Origin: Dirofilaria immitis
Taxonomy: Eukaryota > Nematoda > Chromadorea > Rhabditida > Onchocercidae
DNA: 64,000 bases
NCBI GenBank assembly: GCA_024305405.1
Contig: JAKNDB010000068.1
Coordinates: 3,844,501 to 3,908,500, forward strand
Direction of reading: 5' to 3'
Positions 39,801-57,943 of this stretch are shown piece by piece; the stretch's first letter is position 1; the number at the start of each line of letters is the position of its first letter. Under the pieces are notes generated by a model. The model saw only the letters and a list, made by a program, of their open reading frames with translations. It had not been told where the DNA came from and did not search any database. Position numbers and translations under genes: made by a program.

Positions 39801-42637
39801 TATTGCTAAAAAGAAAATACGCAAAGATTAGACGTTTCGACAAATAAACAATTATTACACAAGAATAGCATCCATCTGAAGCATTTCTCGACTCAAATTC
39901 AATGGAATATCTTCCGAATCGACAACACCAACCATAAAACGTAAATATCTCGGTAAAAGATCTTTGGCATTTGACTGAAATAATTAATGAATTTCTTATC
40001 ATTTCCTCTACAAAGCTAGAATAATCTGACTTTCTCATGTTTCAAATTATATGAAATTTTTAAATCTTTTTTTTTAACATATTTGATATATCAAAGCACA
40101 ATTGCAGACTGTTGTATTATTGGTAACAAAGAGCATTAAATAAACAGGTTACTCAATCACGATAGTCAAAAAAATACCTTTATAAGGACTCTACGTGCAT
40201 ATAGAGATACTCCCGATTGATCGGCCGAACTGGCAAACTCAAGTTGCGATACGTTATGAGATGGAACATATAGCAGAGATCTGACACTAATCGGAGCATC
40301 TGCCTATAAAGACGCATATGTTTTACGTATGCTTAGGCTTTGATTTTAAAATTAATCTTATCAAAAATGAGTGACGAGAAGATGAAAATATAGCAACATA
40401 AGCAAAACTGACCTACAATTTGATTAGTAAATAAGCTTACTATCAACAACTTTCTGTTACTAACACTAAAAATCTTCAATCTTCAAATTTCATTATTCAT
40501 CATTGAAGTTACTAAAACCCAGAAATACTAGCTACTAATAAAAAAATTATTAGTAGAAAAAGAAGGAAACATCCTTCACTCCTATACTCATCAAAATACT
40601 AATTATATTCAATATATGCTAGTATAAAAAAATTTGCAAACATCAAATAAATATCGAATAAATAACATCAACATTCTCCTAAAAATGCATTTACGAGGTA
40701 GTTGTTGAAAAATCTTTTTTCGTCCTTCTAAAAGGTGATGATAAGTAGCTAATGGAAAAGCACAACGAGATAGTTCCAATTGTCCAATATAATGGCTTAT
40801 ATGATTACAGTGGTAAAAAAGCAGTTAATAAGTAGCATTATTAAAACAGAAGCCATAAAGTCTATAGAAGTTATGGAGGAAACAAAGCAGAAAAAAAAAT
40901 TGAATTTAAGATTAAATAAATTCAAGTAACCTTATAATGAATGGTATATTGTGGTCGATCATTTGCCAAATGAGGTGAATGTGTCTTGGCGAGTTGCCGA
41001 AAGAAAGTGTCGTGCATTTCAGAAGTAACTTCTTTCGGATTCATAGTCCAAATTGCATCTACGGTATTTACTCGTTCTCCATTCACCGTGATTGGTAGAG
41101 TGATAAAGTAGGAATACTTGTTGATCACTTGCACAACCTTATCTTTTTTGCGAACTGAGCTGAATCGCCAGGACGAAGCGTTACTTCAATTCGTGATCCT
41201 ACTGGCAACGAATCGATTTCTTCCACTGAATATACATCGCCTCTATAAAATTTACTTTTATTTATTTTTGAACTCTCCAATTTATGATTAAACAGTTCAT
41301 ATTGCAAAAAATTAGCTAGACAGTCTAAATCATATGATCTCCTAGAACTGAGTTTTTGAGTATTCTGCAAAGTAATTACGTAGTTGCTGCCATAGTACAA
41401 AATGCAAACAGTTAAAACGCTTTCAAACATACCCATTCCATTTCCATAAATAACCTTTATCGCTATCTTCTTTCCGTGTTTTCACTACAACATTACTTGC
41501 AACCATAAATGCAGAATAGAAACCAACACCGAATTGCCCAATGATACTTTCGGTGGACATATTATTTTGCGAAGACTGCTCTTCTATGAATTTTTAGAAC
41601 CTGAACGGAATGAAATTGAAGTCAAAGATTATTTCAGCTAATATAAAAATTTATATTAGCTTTTATCAGATGATTAAAAAGGATTTAAACAAGTTTCAAA
41701 AGCAGCACAAATAAGAAATCATAATAGAATCCATCCATTAATTAATATATTAACAAATAATCTTAAGTTCTAAATCAAGTTCATAATAACGAATTAAACT
41801 AACTCATTTTTATCAAATGAAGAGTATTGTTATAAAAGTTTGAAATTGCTAACGAAATTCAAATTTATCATGAAATGTGACGTTGCAGCTCGAAAGATTA
41901 TTAATGCGTTTTTAAAAGTAATGAAAACCGTTTGTACTCTTAAAAGCTTTATGAAAAGATGCAAATAGTTAAAGAAATTAGAGAAGAAAGATAAGTAGGC
42001 AATATAATCCGAAAATGACTGAAGAATCCCAAGTAATATTTCACCTGATTTAGCTATAGTTCCCAGACAGTTCACCAAATCTTCTTTGTCCATTCCAATT
42101 CCATTATCTTCAAAAACAATCAACCGCTCATTCTCATCTGTAGTTATTTTGATTTCATAAGCAATATTTGTATCTTTATTACTTTCCAGATGCTTGCATC
42201 GTCTTTTCTCCAAAGCATCGCTTGCATTTGATATTAATTCTCGGATAAAGACCTTGAAAATCAACAATAAATATGCAGATATATAATAATTCATTTAAAA
42301 TAGAAAAGAACAGCAATTTTAAAGGACTATTCAGATCGAAATACAAAATATGACTGAATCGTCACTCTTTTCATTTAGAAAGAATAAGAAAATGAGGAAC
42401 ACATATCTAATAGCAGAAAATTAACCTCTTGATCAGAATAGAGTGATTTTGCGACAATATCCAATAAGTTTTTGTTTCCGCCTGAAATTCAAAATTTTCC
42501 GCCATTCTTGGTTTGCTAATTGATCGAGTTGTATGCAAAAGATGAGCCATGGGAGCTATAGTGCATGATGCTGGCAATAGATACGTACGACGATACAAAG
42601 AACGTAGCAAAATGATTACACCTCTTCGAGACATCAT
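36873..42637 (-). CDS. TRAP1: mitochondrial HSP90, TRAP1, 12 exons, three frame breaks
   Basis: ATP-dependent chaperone of the mitochondrial matrix. Exons 42426-42637, 42045-42252, 41433-41600, 40931-41242, 40178-40303, 39859-39974, 39357-39504, 38832-38959, 38383-38567, 38096-38181, 37503-37718 and 36873-36992. The N-terminus ([20 protein letters not shown]) is basic and Arg-rich like a mitochondrial presequence. The GHKL ATPase domain shows [37 protein letters not shown] and [14 protein letters not shown]. The middle domain shows [20 protein letters not shown] with SREMLQ. The C-terminal part shows [13 protein letters not shown] and [10 protein letters not shown]. Frame breaks sit at T runs on the plus strand (42469-42473, 41591-41595, 41144-41149); one base added to each gives 675 aa with all phases consistent (human 704). 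All ATPase motifs are intact, so I read it as a working gene in a flawed consensus. Confidence 0.95.
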
Positions 42638-44078
42638 TTACCTGATAATTATATTAAGTTTCAAGATCTGAGTAAGATTTGAGCAATCCAGAAATTGAAA
42701 TTGCTCCGTTCTCGAATCAAGAAAAAAATTCTAATATATCTAAAAAGAGTTTCAGATAACTCATAATAATATAGAAATTATAATGCAATTGCATACTGTA
42801 TATGCTTACGCATTAAACGAAACATCCTAATTTCCACAAATATTAGCCGTTAAAATATCTCTTTTCATTCACTTTCTCATTAGTTAGTAATCTAAATTGC
42901 TTATCTGATTTTAATCAACGAATATAAAGCAATGTCCAAGCATTATAAATAAAATATTAGAAATGTCTGATTAGCAGCTTATTTTTTAAATAAATTTGAT
43001 GGATTTAACCGCATTGAATAGAGGGGAAATAATTCAGTACAATTTTTGTACCAAAATTTTATTAGCATAATAGCAAAATAACACGGCAAAATACAAAAAA
43101 AAAAGAAAAATATGAAATTAAAAATGATTATTTAATCAAAGATTCACATCTTTACGAATATCGAATATTAATCATATGATTACTACAGCTACTTATCACT
43201 TCTTCATATTCTTCTCTTAACCTGTTCTTTAGGTTCCAAATGTTTCCTGATAATGCAGATCACTTCTTCATATTCTTCTCTTAACCTGTTCTTTAGGTTC
43301 CAAATGTTTCCTGATAATGCAAAACTACACAATAAGAAAAGTCGCATCTGTGTAACAAATCAAATAACGTCGAAAAGTTTCACAATAAGATAGAAACGAA
43401 ATATACGTAACAATTTCGATTTAATCAGCGACTATTGTGAATAAGAAAGAAATAAAAGCGTGGCAGTTTAATGTAGAAATAGAAGCAAATCTCTTCAAAA
43501 TTATAAAAATAACAAACCCATTCTAAAGAATGTTCTCTGAAAGAATTTTAACTGAAATTCAATTTCTCTTACTTTAGAACAAACACATATGACATATGCG
43601 ATATATTTATCAAAAATATTCATTTAAAATTCCTAATATTATACTGGACTTTTTTAGCAACTCCAGTCTCGATAAGACACTGAGATAATATACAAATCAG
43701 TAAAGCAATTATAGATTTTTTACACCGAATTATTGCAACTAATGTCCTGAAAAGCTTTAAAAATCCTATCAAATCTCATTTAAGACTTCTACTGTCATAC
43801 TGAATTTTCTCGAAGCTGCAGCGTCAAGATATCGATACAGTACATCAAGTTAAAGACCATTCAGTAAAATGCTTCTCTACTTTTTTCTAGATTAATGAAA
43901 GGAATAAGAAGGAAAAAGTATCAAAATAAGAAATATTTTTAGAATAGGAATAAGGTAAGCAAGAACATAGAAACAATTTTGAGCATCTCAACTTCTTAGT
44001 AGATAAAATTTTAAAAACCGAGAAGTAGTCATCTAATATATTTTTCGATAGTTGCTGACCCGAAAGAATATTTCAAAC
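42638..44078. other. gap between CRAMP1 and TRAP1
   Basis: About 1.4 kb between two minus-strand genes. It carries a 64-bp tandem duplication, listed separately, and otherwise AT-rich sequence with no supported gene. Confidence 0.5.
43197..43321 (+). repeat. 64-bp tandem duplication
   Basis: Copies at 43197-43260 and 43261-43321 are identical over about 61 bases (core TTCTTCATATTCTTCTCTTA). Recent, or an assembly artefact. Confidence 0.95.
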
Positions 44079-47000
44079 TTATCCTAAGCAAACAAAAATT
44101 GGAAAACAAAAGCATAGGAAAGCATCAAAGTCTTGGCGTTTCTTTTTATCATCATTACATCTAACTGCGACAGTATCAGGCTTAACAGATTTGATCATAG
44201 TTGCATCATCAATAGAGACAACTGAATCATTATCATCATCAGATCTCATTTTAACGCTACTACCATCAACAGATCTGAGTGCATCATCTGCAGATTGCGC
44301 AAGTTGCTGTGCTATGCGAGTTATTTCGTTTTCTGCATTAATGACATTACTTACAACATTCGATCTAGAATTCATAGTTGAAGCAAACTGCTCAACAAAA
44401 CGATAACATTCTGTGCTGTTTTCCTGTAACATAACCTCTATCGACTTATCCATTGACGGCGCACTATGTAATTCTCTTAGAAGACTATTCTCTTTGGCTG
44501 GTGATGAAGGCAAACTAACACGATCATTAGCATCGCAACTTCCATTCGGTTCCCCACTACTTTCTGTCGGTGTCAGAATCTTCTGAACTACATCATCCCT
44601 TTGCATGAAGTGCTCATTATTGGAACTATCTCTACTAGAAACCGGAATAACAAATTGCCCTGATGTTGACTGAGCATTTTCGGGCATGAATATAGGTCCA
44701 GCCATCTGATATCGTACTGCTGTTATTTCTTGTGCAGGACACATCGGAACATCGGTATCTCTCATAAAATTATTGATACTGTGTCCAATTCCACCAGCAT
44801 TATTGTCAGATGAAGAAATAAATTGCACTGCTGATGTTGACGTTGCTATTTTATGAGTCACAAATACAGGATTAACTAACTGATATCCTGCTTCTGTCAC
44901 ATGCTGAATTTGTGTCGGATGTGATGAAGCATTGGTTTTCTGTACAAAATAACCATTTTCTGTCCTAATTCCATCAGAATTATCAGATTTGAATCCACTA
45001 GAAATCCCTGCATCAGACCAGATTCTATTAGTGCTATCACGAGGTCTTGTTTTATCGGCGACAGCACTGGATCTCGCTGTATCAGTAATAGGAAAAACAA
45101 ATTGATCAGGTTGTGCTGCGCCTAATCGTTCGTTTTGAGATCCAAAACAGGATCAGCCAGCTGATAACTTGTAGTTGCTATAGGCTGATGAAGTGATGGA
45201 GGATTCAATGCAACCGTTTGTTTGATTCCACTGTTCTATAAAAAAGATCAAAATATGTATAGAAGTAAAAAATAAATAGAGAAATATAACGCTTAAACAG
45301 GTCACCAAAAACCACTTTATTAAAAGAAAATAAAATTGTTTCCTATGATGTATAATCCAGCTTCCCCACAAATCAGTGATTTGTGTAAGATAATAGAACA
45401 GGTTTTACTTAACGGTAGATAATCTAAGCAAAGAAGGTACTATCGAAAAGCTTGTAAACTTCAATGAATTTTTAGCATTTCACATAGGCACTGAAATGAT
45501 ACAGAATTTACCTTGCCAGGAAAACGCTGATGAAAAGGACGAGCACGTTTTTAACTCTCAAACTTTCAAGTTGTTGCATAAAGCACTATTCTCTGCTTCT
45601 ACCATTTCATGCGCAGCAGCTTCAGTTGTTTCCGTTATTTCTGCGGATGAAGTCAAATCGTTGGATGATTGCTCTGTACAGTTATTTGCTAATTTACATC
45701 TTTTTCTAATTCTTTCTTGCCATTTTTGTTCTATAGATTCATCCGATTCTGCTATTTTTTGCGGATCAGCGAGACACTGAAAAAATATCAACGGAATAAT
45801 GTAACACTTATAATTTTCTAAACAATAAATCAAAAAAATAAAATAATTAAAAAGTCTGCAGCACTATTGACTCATATATTTTAAGAAAAAATATAATGTT
45901 CCAATTAAAAAATCCAACAAAACTTTAAGTTTTTTGGATGAAGAGGACCCAATTCAGCAGAATTATCTATTTGATTGATGAAAAACAGTTTGCGATGCTG
46001 AACTATTTCTTTACTCCGACGTTCGTGAAGCAATCCGAAATATAATAACGTGATTTTGTATTCACAGTGGAAACTTGAAAAATTGCCCTTATTATATGGA
46101 ATTGATTGCTTATACGAAACGATGGCCATAAAACAGAGAAATTGCTCAAAAGTATGATTTGCACTCGTTTAAAAATGAGAGAAGGGTATGCGATATTGCG
46201 CATTCTAGAAACAAATATTAAAATAAACCAGAAGCTGTTCATTCAGTGCAAAGTTCCAAATTAATTTACTGAAAATACAAGGCAGATAGAAAATTCAGAG
46301 TTACCTTACAAAGACTGTCACCGTAGCCACGATCTAAAAGATGCAGAAAAATACGCCATGGTTCGGGATCGCCCATTCGTTTCAATCCAGTTGAATAAAC
46401 AAGTTTGATTTCAGATTCCTTCCCACACTTAAATTGTAACTACCATAATTATAATCCAAAAAGTTTTCTGAATTAATAACTAAAAAAGTGAAAGTGAATG
46501 CATTTGAAGTTTCTTGAAAAATGACAAAAATTAGAATTGCATACCAAATAATATAGTTCAGTCACGGTAGCTTTTTGAACATTTCTTTCAGTAAGTCCAG
46601 AACAGAGCTTGCTTCCATTAATTGTGAATGGTCCATCATCATCATCTTCCGTAGGGCTGAGCATCTCCACGTCTTCGGATGTTTCTTCGCCAGCATTTGC
46701 ATTTCTGCGCTTAGAGGACTCACTGTTTTGTTCAATGCTTCCCGTTCGCTGAAGTTCCCTTATCAATCTAAAATTAGATATATACAATGATACAAAAAAT
46801 ATCAGCAGATAAATAGAGCAATAAAGATTGCCCTAAGAATACACAACAGCTAATAAACCCAAAAGATATTGTGTTCAAATTTTACATCTAGCTAAGCTGA
46901 TCATCTTTCACTGAGAAAATTCGTGATGCCATCTCACTCAACACATTACCTAAAGATTACAGTTACAGAATTGCCTTAAAGTACGCAAGCAGTGAATGAA

Positions 47001-49768
47001 ATTTAAAGAAGCATTCTTACCATACCATCAGTTACGTAGTTTAATCCGAGATTAAAAATATCTTTTATTTCCTGCATGCTTTAATCCATTTAATACGAAT
47101 TTAAAAGGTCTTGCCTATTTATCGAAAATATTGTCGGCGTAGCTTCATATAGATTCACAATTATTTTGCCTACACGAGTCGTCTTATCCGGATACAATAC
47201 CACTTTTACTTGTTCTTCTTCCTTCGATATGACTCCAAGCTAAATAATTAATTCCCAGTACTAAGTGTTTAAAGAAAAACTCAATAAGCGCAATCAATTT
47301 TTTTGAATTTCATGAGAATCAAATTTAAACTGAATAGAAAAGTTTGATGACTGGCATCCTAAGTATTTTCCACAAGGCAATATATGTTCATTATATGTCA
47401 GACTACCACGGAGTAAGTAACGTGAAAGTAACATATTTAATAACACCTCTTAAATCCAAAACTGTCTAAAGTCAGATTTAAAAAACTTTGAATTGAATGA
47501 TACCAATTTCTGCATCCGTAAATTCCATTTGATCTTAAGAAATGAGAAAATGCGACTAAGTTGATCACCAATAGCAACTCTGATTCTAATCAAAGGATTT
47601 TGTCCACGTTGTTCCACGAAATAGCGATCTGCTTCAGTTTTCGGTGTAAGGCATATAAAAATATGCGATGGCAATGGTGACGAGCTGCAGCCTAGAAAGG
47701 GATCAAATATATCCTTATGAGGAAAGTAATAAATAATTTGAATGATATTCCTATAAACAATAAATGAAATTGAGCTAAAGAATTGAAAATTCCAATTTCG
47801 ATTTTCTGGTTTGTATATCTTCCTTTTTAAGTGGCCATTATTTAAATAATACCAGCAGCTTCATTAAAAATCTCAACGCAAAAAAAAAAATAATTTGATA
47901 TAAATACTTCTTCAGCTACATCATTTATTATCAAATAAAAACCTTTGTAATCACCGCTCATTTTAGAACTTATAATTTTTTTTTTTGAAAATAGTAGTTT
48001 TCTCTTGAAAACAACAAAAATAACAGAGATAGACATAGAATATACTTGGAAAAAATTTTTGTAGAGAAGGACAAACTGGCGTACGCACTAGTACTAGCTG
48101 CTTTTTCTTTCTCTTTTTTCATATGTTGATCTGTAAATGCATAATTTAAATCTATAAAATTTTCACAGCATTACTTTGTTCAACAAGTTCTTTGCAATAA
48201 TTTGAGAACAAATTCAAGAACAAATCCTAATTTTATATATATAAAATCGTGTGAAAATAGCTAAGGTAATGTCAGGATAAGATTTTACTCAGCATCAGCG
48301 GCATCATGAAAAGGCTATATGAATTATAATGCAAATATCAAGGCACAATGCAGCATAAAAGTGGTTCTCTGATAAAGACAAAATTTTAAAGTTTAAACTT
48401 TAATCACTTGAAATTTGAAAGTCAAAAATGAGATATGCTAACCCTTCCATAACAAGCTGCTGAAATTTGGCTTGATCGAACTTGCCGCAAACTCTTCTTT
48501 TCCACTCAAACCCATTAATCAAAATAAACAACTCCTTAACATCTCGCGGTATACCTGCCATCAAAGCTAAAATTTCCAAAACATTAAAAATACAGAGATC
48601 TTTATCATTTCCTAGTCGATCACTTTTTTTTTTTGATAAATATCTAAATTTCTTATTCGATGTCTAGAAAATGCAATACAGCGTAAAATATGAAATGAAG
48701 TCTGGAATCTCCAATTATATCAGTGTTCTTCAATGCAATATTTGACCAAAAACAATAAAAGTGCTGAAATTTTTCCAAATTTCATAATATAATTTAAATT
48801 TATTGTAAAATTAAAATTAAGAAAAAAAACCAACTTTCATCAATGCGTGTTGAGGATCTTAGCAACTTGAGGGAATTAAAATAGTAATTACGAACTTGAT
48901 CCTTATCCTTGTTCAATTTTCTCCGCGCCATTAATTTCGCCATTTGTTCAAAATCTTTTCCGTACTGAAAATCATATACTATATTGAGATACTTTAACGT
49001 ACGCACTTGACAACAGTCAGAACTACTGACATCTGTTAATAGTTATTGTCACTTTATAAATTTCTGTGCTCGGGTAGAGCTACATATAATTATAATTAAA
49101 GATGGTTTTTTTCATTCATGACTACAGCTAAATACATGGATCACCTTTCTGAGGTCAATCAATAATAGCTCATTATTAAAATTAAACAAAAATTTTTTAA
49201 ATGAAATTGATTGTTATTAATGGCTAAACATTTCAATATAACAATATACTGCAACAACTGAATAAATAATTAAAACTTAGTATTAATTGAAAGTAAGAAA
49301 GTATCTTCTAACAAAATTACTAACCAATTTAATACCCTCGAAAAATGCATTAATTTCTGAACTATTCCATTGTTCCCATCGACAGGGTACTTTATTAATG
49401 ACACCAATAGCAGGTGTGACTGCATTTACTTCTGGATTGTTCGAACAAACTGTATGTTGTTGTGAAGCATTAGAAATAGAAGAAGAGTCATTATTAATAG
49501 TTGTTGCTTCAGCAACAGTATTACTGGTATTTGTAGATGCTTTAGAAAGAGTGGATGAAGCAGTAGTCGTAATAGAAGCAGCAACTGCGTCTCGAACAGC
49601 TATTAGAGTATCCCTTATAGTCGCTGTAACGGTAGTTGTTACAGTTTGCGAATTTAAAGAAAATGGCCGATAAATGATCCGTCGCTTAGGAATTGCTGCA
49701 GTAGACGTACTAGATCCCAGTTCTGATCTGGCTTCCTCATCTGCTTTTGATCCTGGTTGCGTCGACAT
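44079..49768 (-). CDS. CRAMP1-like: CRAMP1-like (Cramped) chromatin protein with SANT-type domain, 10 exons
   Basis: Homologue of Cramped/CRAMP1, a nuclear protein linked to Polycomb function in flies and to histone H1 genes in vertebrates. Exons 49325-49768, 48835-48964, 48443-48566, 48046-48097, 47504-47691, 47115-47239, 46545-46767, 46305-46439, 45564-45776 and 44079-45235. A Ser/Thr-rich N-terminus leads into the SANT-like domain (RWEQWNSSEINAFFEGIKL joined to YGKDFEQMAKLM and KDQVRNYYFNSLKLL). Then come VKELFILINGFEWKRRVCGK, VRTPVCPSLQKFF, IRIRVAIGDQLSRIFSFLKI, EEEQVKVVLYPDKTTRVGKI and PWRIFLHLLDRGYGD. Near the C-terminus, DKSIEVMLQENSTECYRFVE resembles the vertebrate C-terminal block. 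The stop is at 44079-44081. Frame breaks at 45144-45147 (A run) and 48442-48444 (C run) each need one base; the total is then 930 aa. One intron uses a GC donor. The last exon holds three copies of a YQ-x3-P(V/I)F motif. Confidence 0.85.
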
Positions 49769-51910
49769 CCAGAAATCTACAATGATGATCCCGCTTCAAT
49801 GCTCAAATGTTACCCGTATTCGCCTTTTCCTGTGACAAACTGTGCATAATCTTCATAGTAAACTCTAATCCATGATCAATTTTTTAAGCATGTTTTCAGG
49901 CCAACAAATGAAACTGGAATGAGCCTATCAATTTCAATCTATTAATGAAATACATGAAAATCATAAATTAAAATACGTAGAGACAACACAAAGATTTTAT
50001 AATTATAATTAGTTAAATTTTAATATCATTCACAGCAATTATTTCAATTACTTAAAAATCTTCGTCGGATTTATCAATGAAAAAATGGTCCAAGGCACTG
50101 TTGAAAACAACAGTGCATAAATTATAGCTATAGCAAAATAATTTTGATAGCAAAAAGGACTACTTCATTTTTATAGCTATAGTTTAATCTAAATTTAACA
50201 AATTATAATCTGCAGAAATAAAAGAGACCTGGAAGAAAGTTATGCTTATATAAGATCAATAAATTCACACAAAAAAACTGCGTAAAAATCTTTTAAAGAG
50301 TTGAAAATTTAACAAACAATAATAAATGAAGCAGTATTCCAGTATTCAAGGAAAATAAAACTTTTTACCATATGTTTAAAAAAAAAATCAAAGTCAAATT
50401 AAAGAATTCCCTGACTGAAAAAATCAGACAGTTAAACATGTGATAAAATATTAAAGACTTTTGCTACACCACATTAAAAATTCAAATAAGAAGAAATAAT
50501 TATTCTGATTTTATAACTGAAATTTAAAAAACACAAGCTCAATGATTAGATGAATTAGTTGTAGAACAAGATAAGCTGGGAAATACAAATCTTCTAACAA
50601 TAAATTTTCAAATCATTTCCTTTAGTCACCTGTGGTGATTTGTAAGATCTGATCTCAGCCACTCAGATATCCATATCATTATGCTCCACCTTTAACACTC
50701 ATAGTATTGCCGAATGATTGATTCGAAGTCTTATTTTAATCCATCAAACAAATTTAAAACCAAAGAAGTCATATGAAGAAATTAATACGAGAAAATCTAA
50801 ATCGAAATAGCTTATTATTTATTTTTCAAGTAATAGTCAATAAAACTAAAACTGGCAAAAATGGACAGATGAAAAATAAAAGATACAGAAAACTTCCGGC
50901 AAAGAATGTTCAACCATAGATGATAGAACATTTCACCGAATTAAATCTATATTAAACTGAGAACTTAATGAGACACACATAGATTCTTTAAAACATAAAT
51001 GATTTTTCCGATATTCTAATTTAAATATTCACTAAATTATGTAAAATTCTCATCCGCCTTTCTCGGAAAATCTCAAATTTTCCATCCTCGTCTCTCCGAA
51101 TAAAAGAAATTTCATCCCCGTCAGAACACCACTACTCACCCAATTTTGCAAACACTGCAACTCCAATTCGAATCAAAATTTCACAGGCCATCAGACCGCA
51201 CCTGCAAGAAACTTTGAAATTTCGATTGTTGGATTTGCTGCGTTGGATTCGGTGGTGCTTGCGATGATGGATTCAGGGTACTTGTAATCAAGGAGTGAGG
51301 GAGTAGTAATTAGAATAGAGAGACTTTAGAAATCGAAAATAACATGATGAAGTAATTGAGAAGTTTCCTGAGAAGCAAAATGTCATTATTGTAAGGACAT
51401 ATACAATTTTTATTTTAAGAAAATCGTAAGAATCGATAAAAATTTATAAATTATCACTTTTGAGGTGGCTATAACAAAGAATATGTAATTATGATAAACT
51501 TTGTTTGCTGTAGGAGAAGTAATATTATGAGGATCATTTTTATTTCAATTTTTTTAGTTCAAATTTGTTTGCAAATCGAAGTTGCCTTTTATAGTCAGAT
51601 TCATAGTACTAGTAAATGTTTTAATTAGCGTAATCACGTAGGCAATTAAACGGAGTGTCAAAAGAGATTAAGTGCTATAATCGAAAACTATTAGATAATT
51701 TAAGAAATAATTCTGTAGCGGATTGATTAGGGAGATTTGATGGCTAGTATTATGGTCAAGAAAATTATCAATTATATAGTTGAATTACAATTCAAGGTGT
51801 AATTATACAGTGTTTTCATTGATCCAAATTACTTTTCTGTAGTTAGTTGCAAAATATTTTTTTGTGACTTGCTTGCTTAGTCCACTGTTCGGCACAATTT
51901 GTACGACCTT
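49769..51910. other. divergent intergenic region between CRAMP1 and DDX42
   Basis: About 2.1 kb between head-to-head genes, expected to hold both promoters. I see no coding sequence; the sequence is AT-rich without clear repeats. Confidence 0.5.
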
Positions 51911-51916
51911 ATTTAG
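51911..51916 (+). promoter_or_regulatory. candidate trans-splice acceptor upstream of DDX42
   Basis: ATTTAG stands just four bases before the ATG at 51921 (ATTTAG|AGAAATG). This is the classic spacing of a nematode spliced-leader acceptor and it also supports this start over upstream in-frame codons. Confidence 0.6.
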
Positions 51917-51920
51917 AGAA

Positions 51921-57584
<5,664 letters not shown>

Positions 57585-57642
57585 TCCCACCTTATTTCTT
57601 TTTATGAATGAGAATGAGTATCATTCAGAGTGGAAGTGGGAA

Positions 57643-57648
57643 AATAAA
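57643..57648 (+). terminator. candidate polyadenylation signal of DDX42
   Basis: AATAAA starts 59 bases after the DDX42 stop, and the next gene starts about 300 bases further on. Confidence 0.5.
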
Positions 57649-57943
57649 AACCTGTTTTTCCAGTTTGTTTTTAAAATTTGGAGTAGTAACAGCTGAATAA
57701 TGCTGAACTACAATAGATCGTATGTTCCAGAAGCTTGACCGAGCATTTGTTTTTTCCAATTAGTAATGATTAATAACGACTCACTCTAACGAATATCTCC
57801 ACCAGTAGTTAGACCAGATTAGATAATTCATTCGCCAGTATTCCAATTCATTTTCACAAAACATATCTGAAACGATTCTAACGTGCTATCACATTATGAT
57901 TGCATTGTTAACTAAAGTTTTAACCGAAAAGTTTGGATAATAA

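Noticed and set aside
49287..49673. 128-codon plus-strand ORF
   Set aside because: Antisense shadow of the Ser/Thr-rich first exon of the CRAMP1-like gene.
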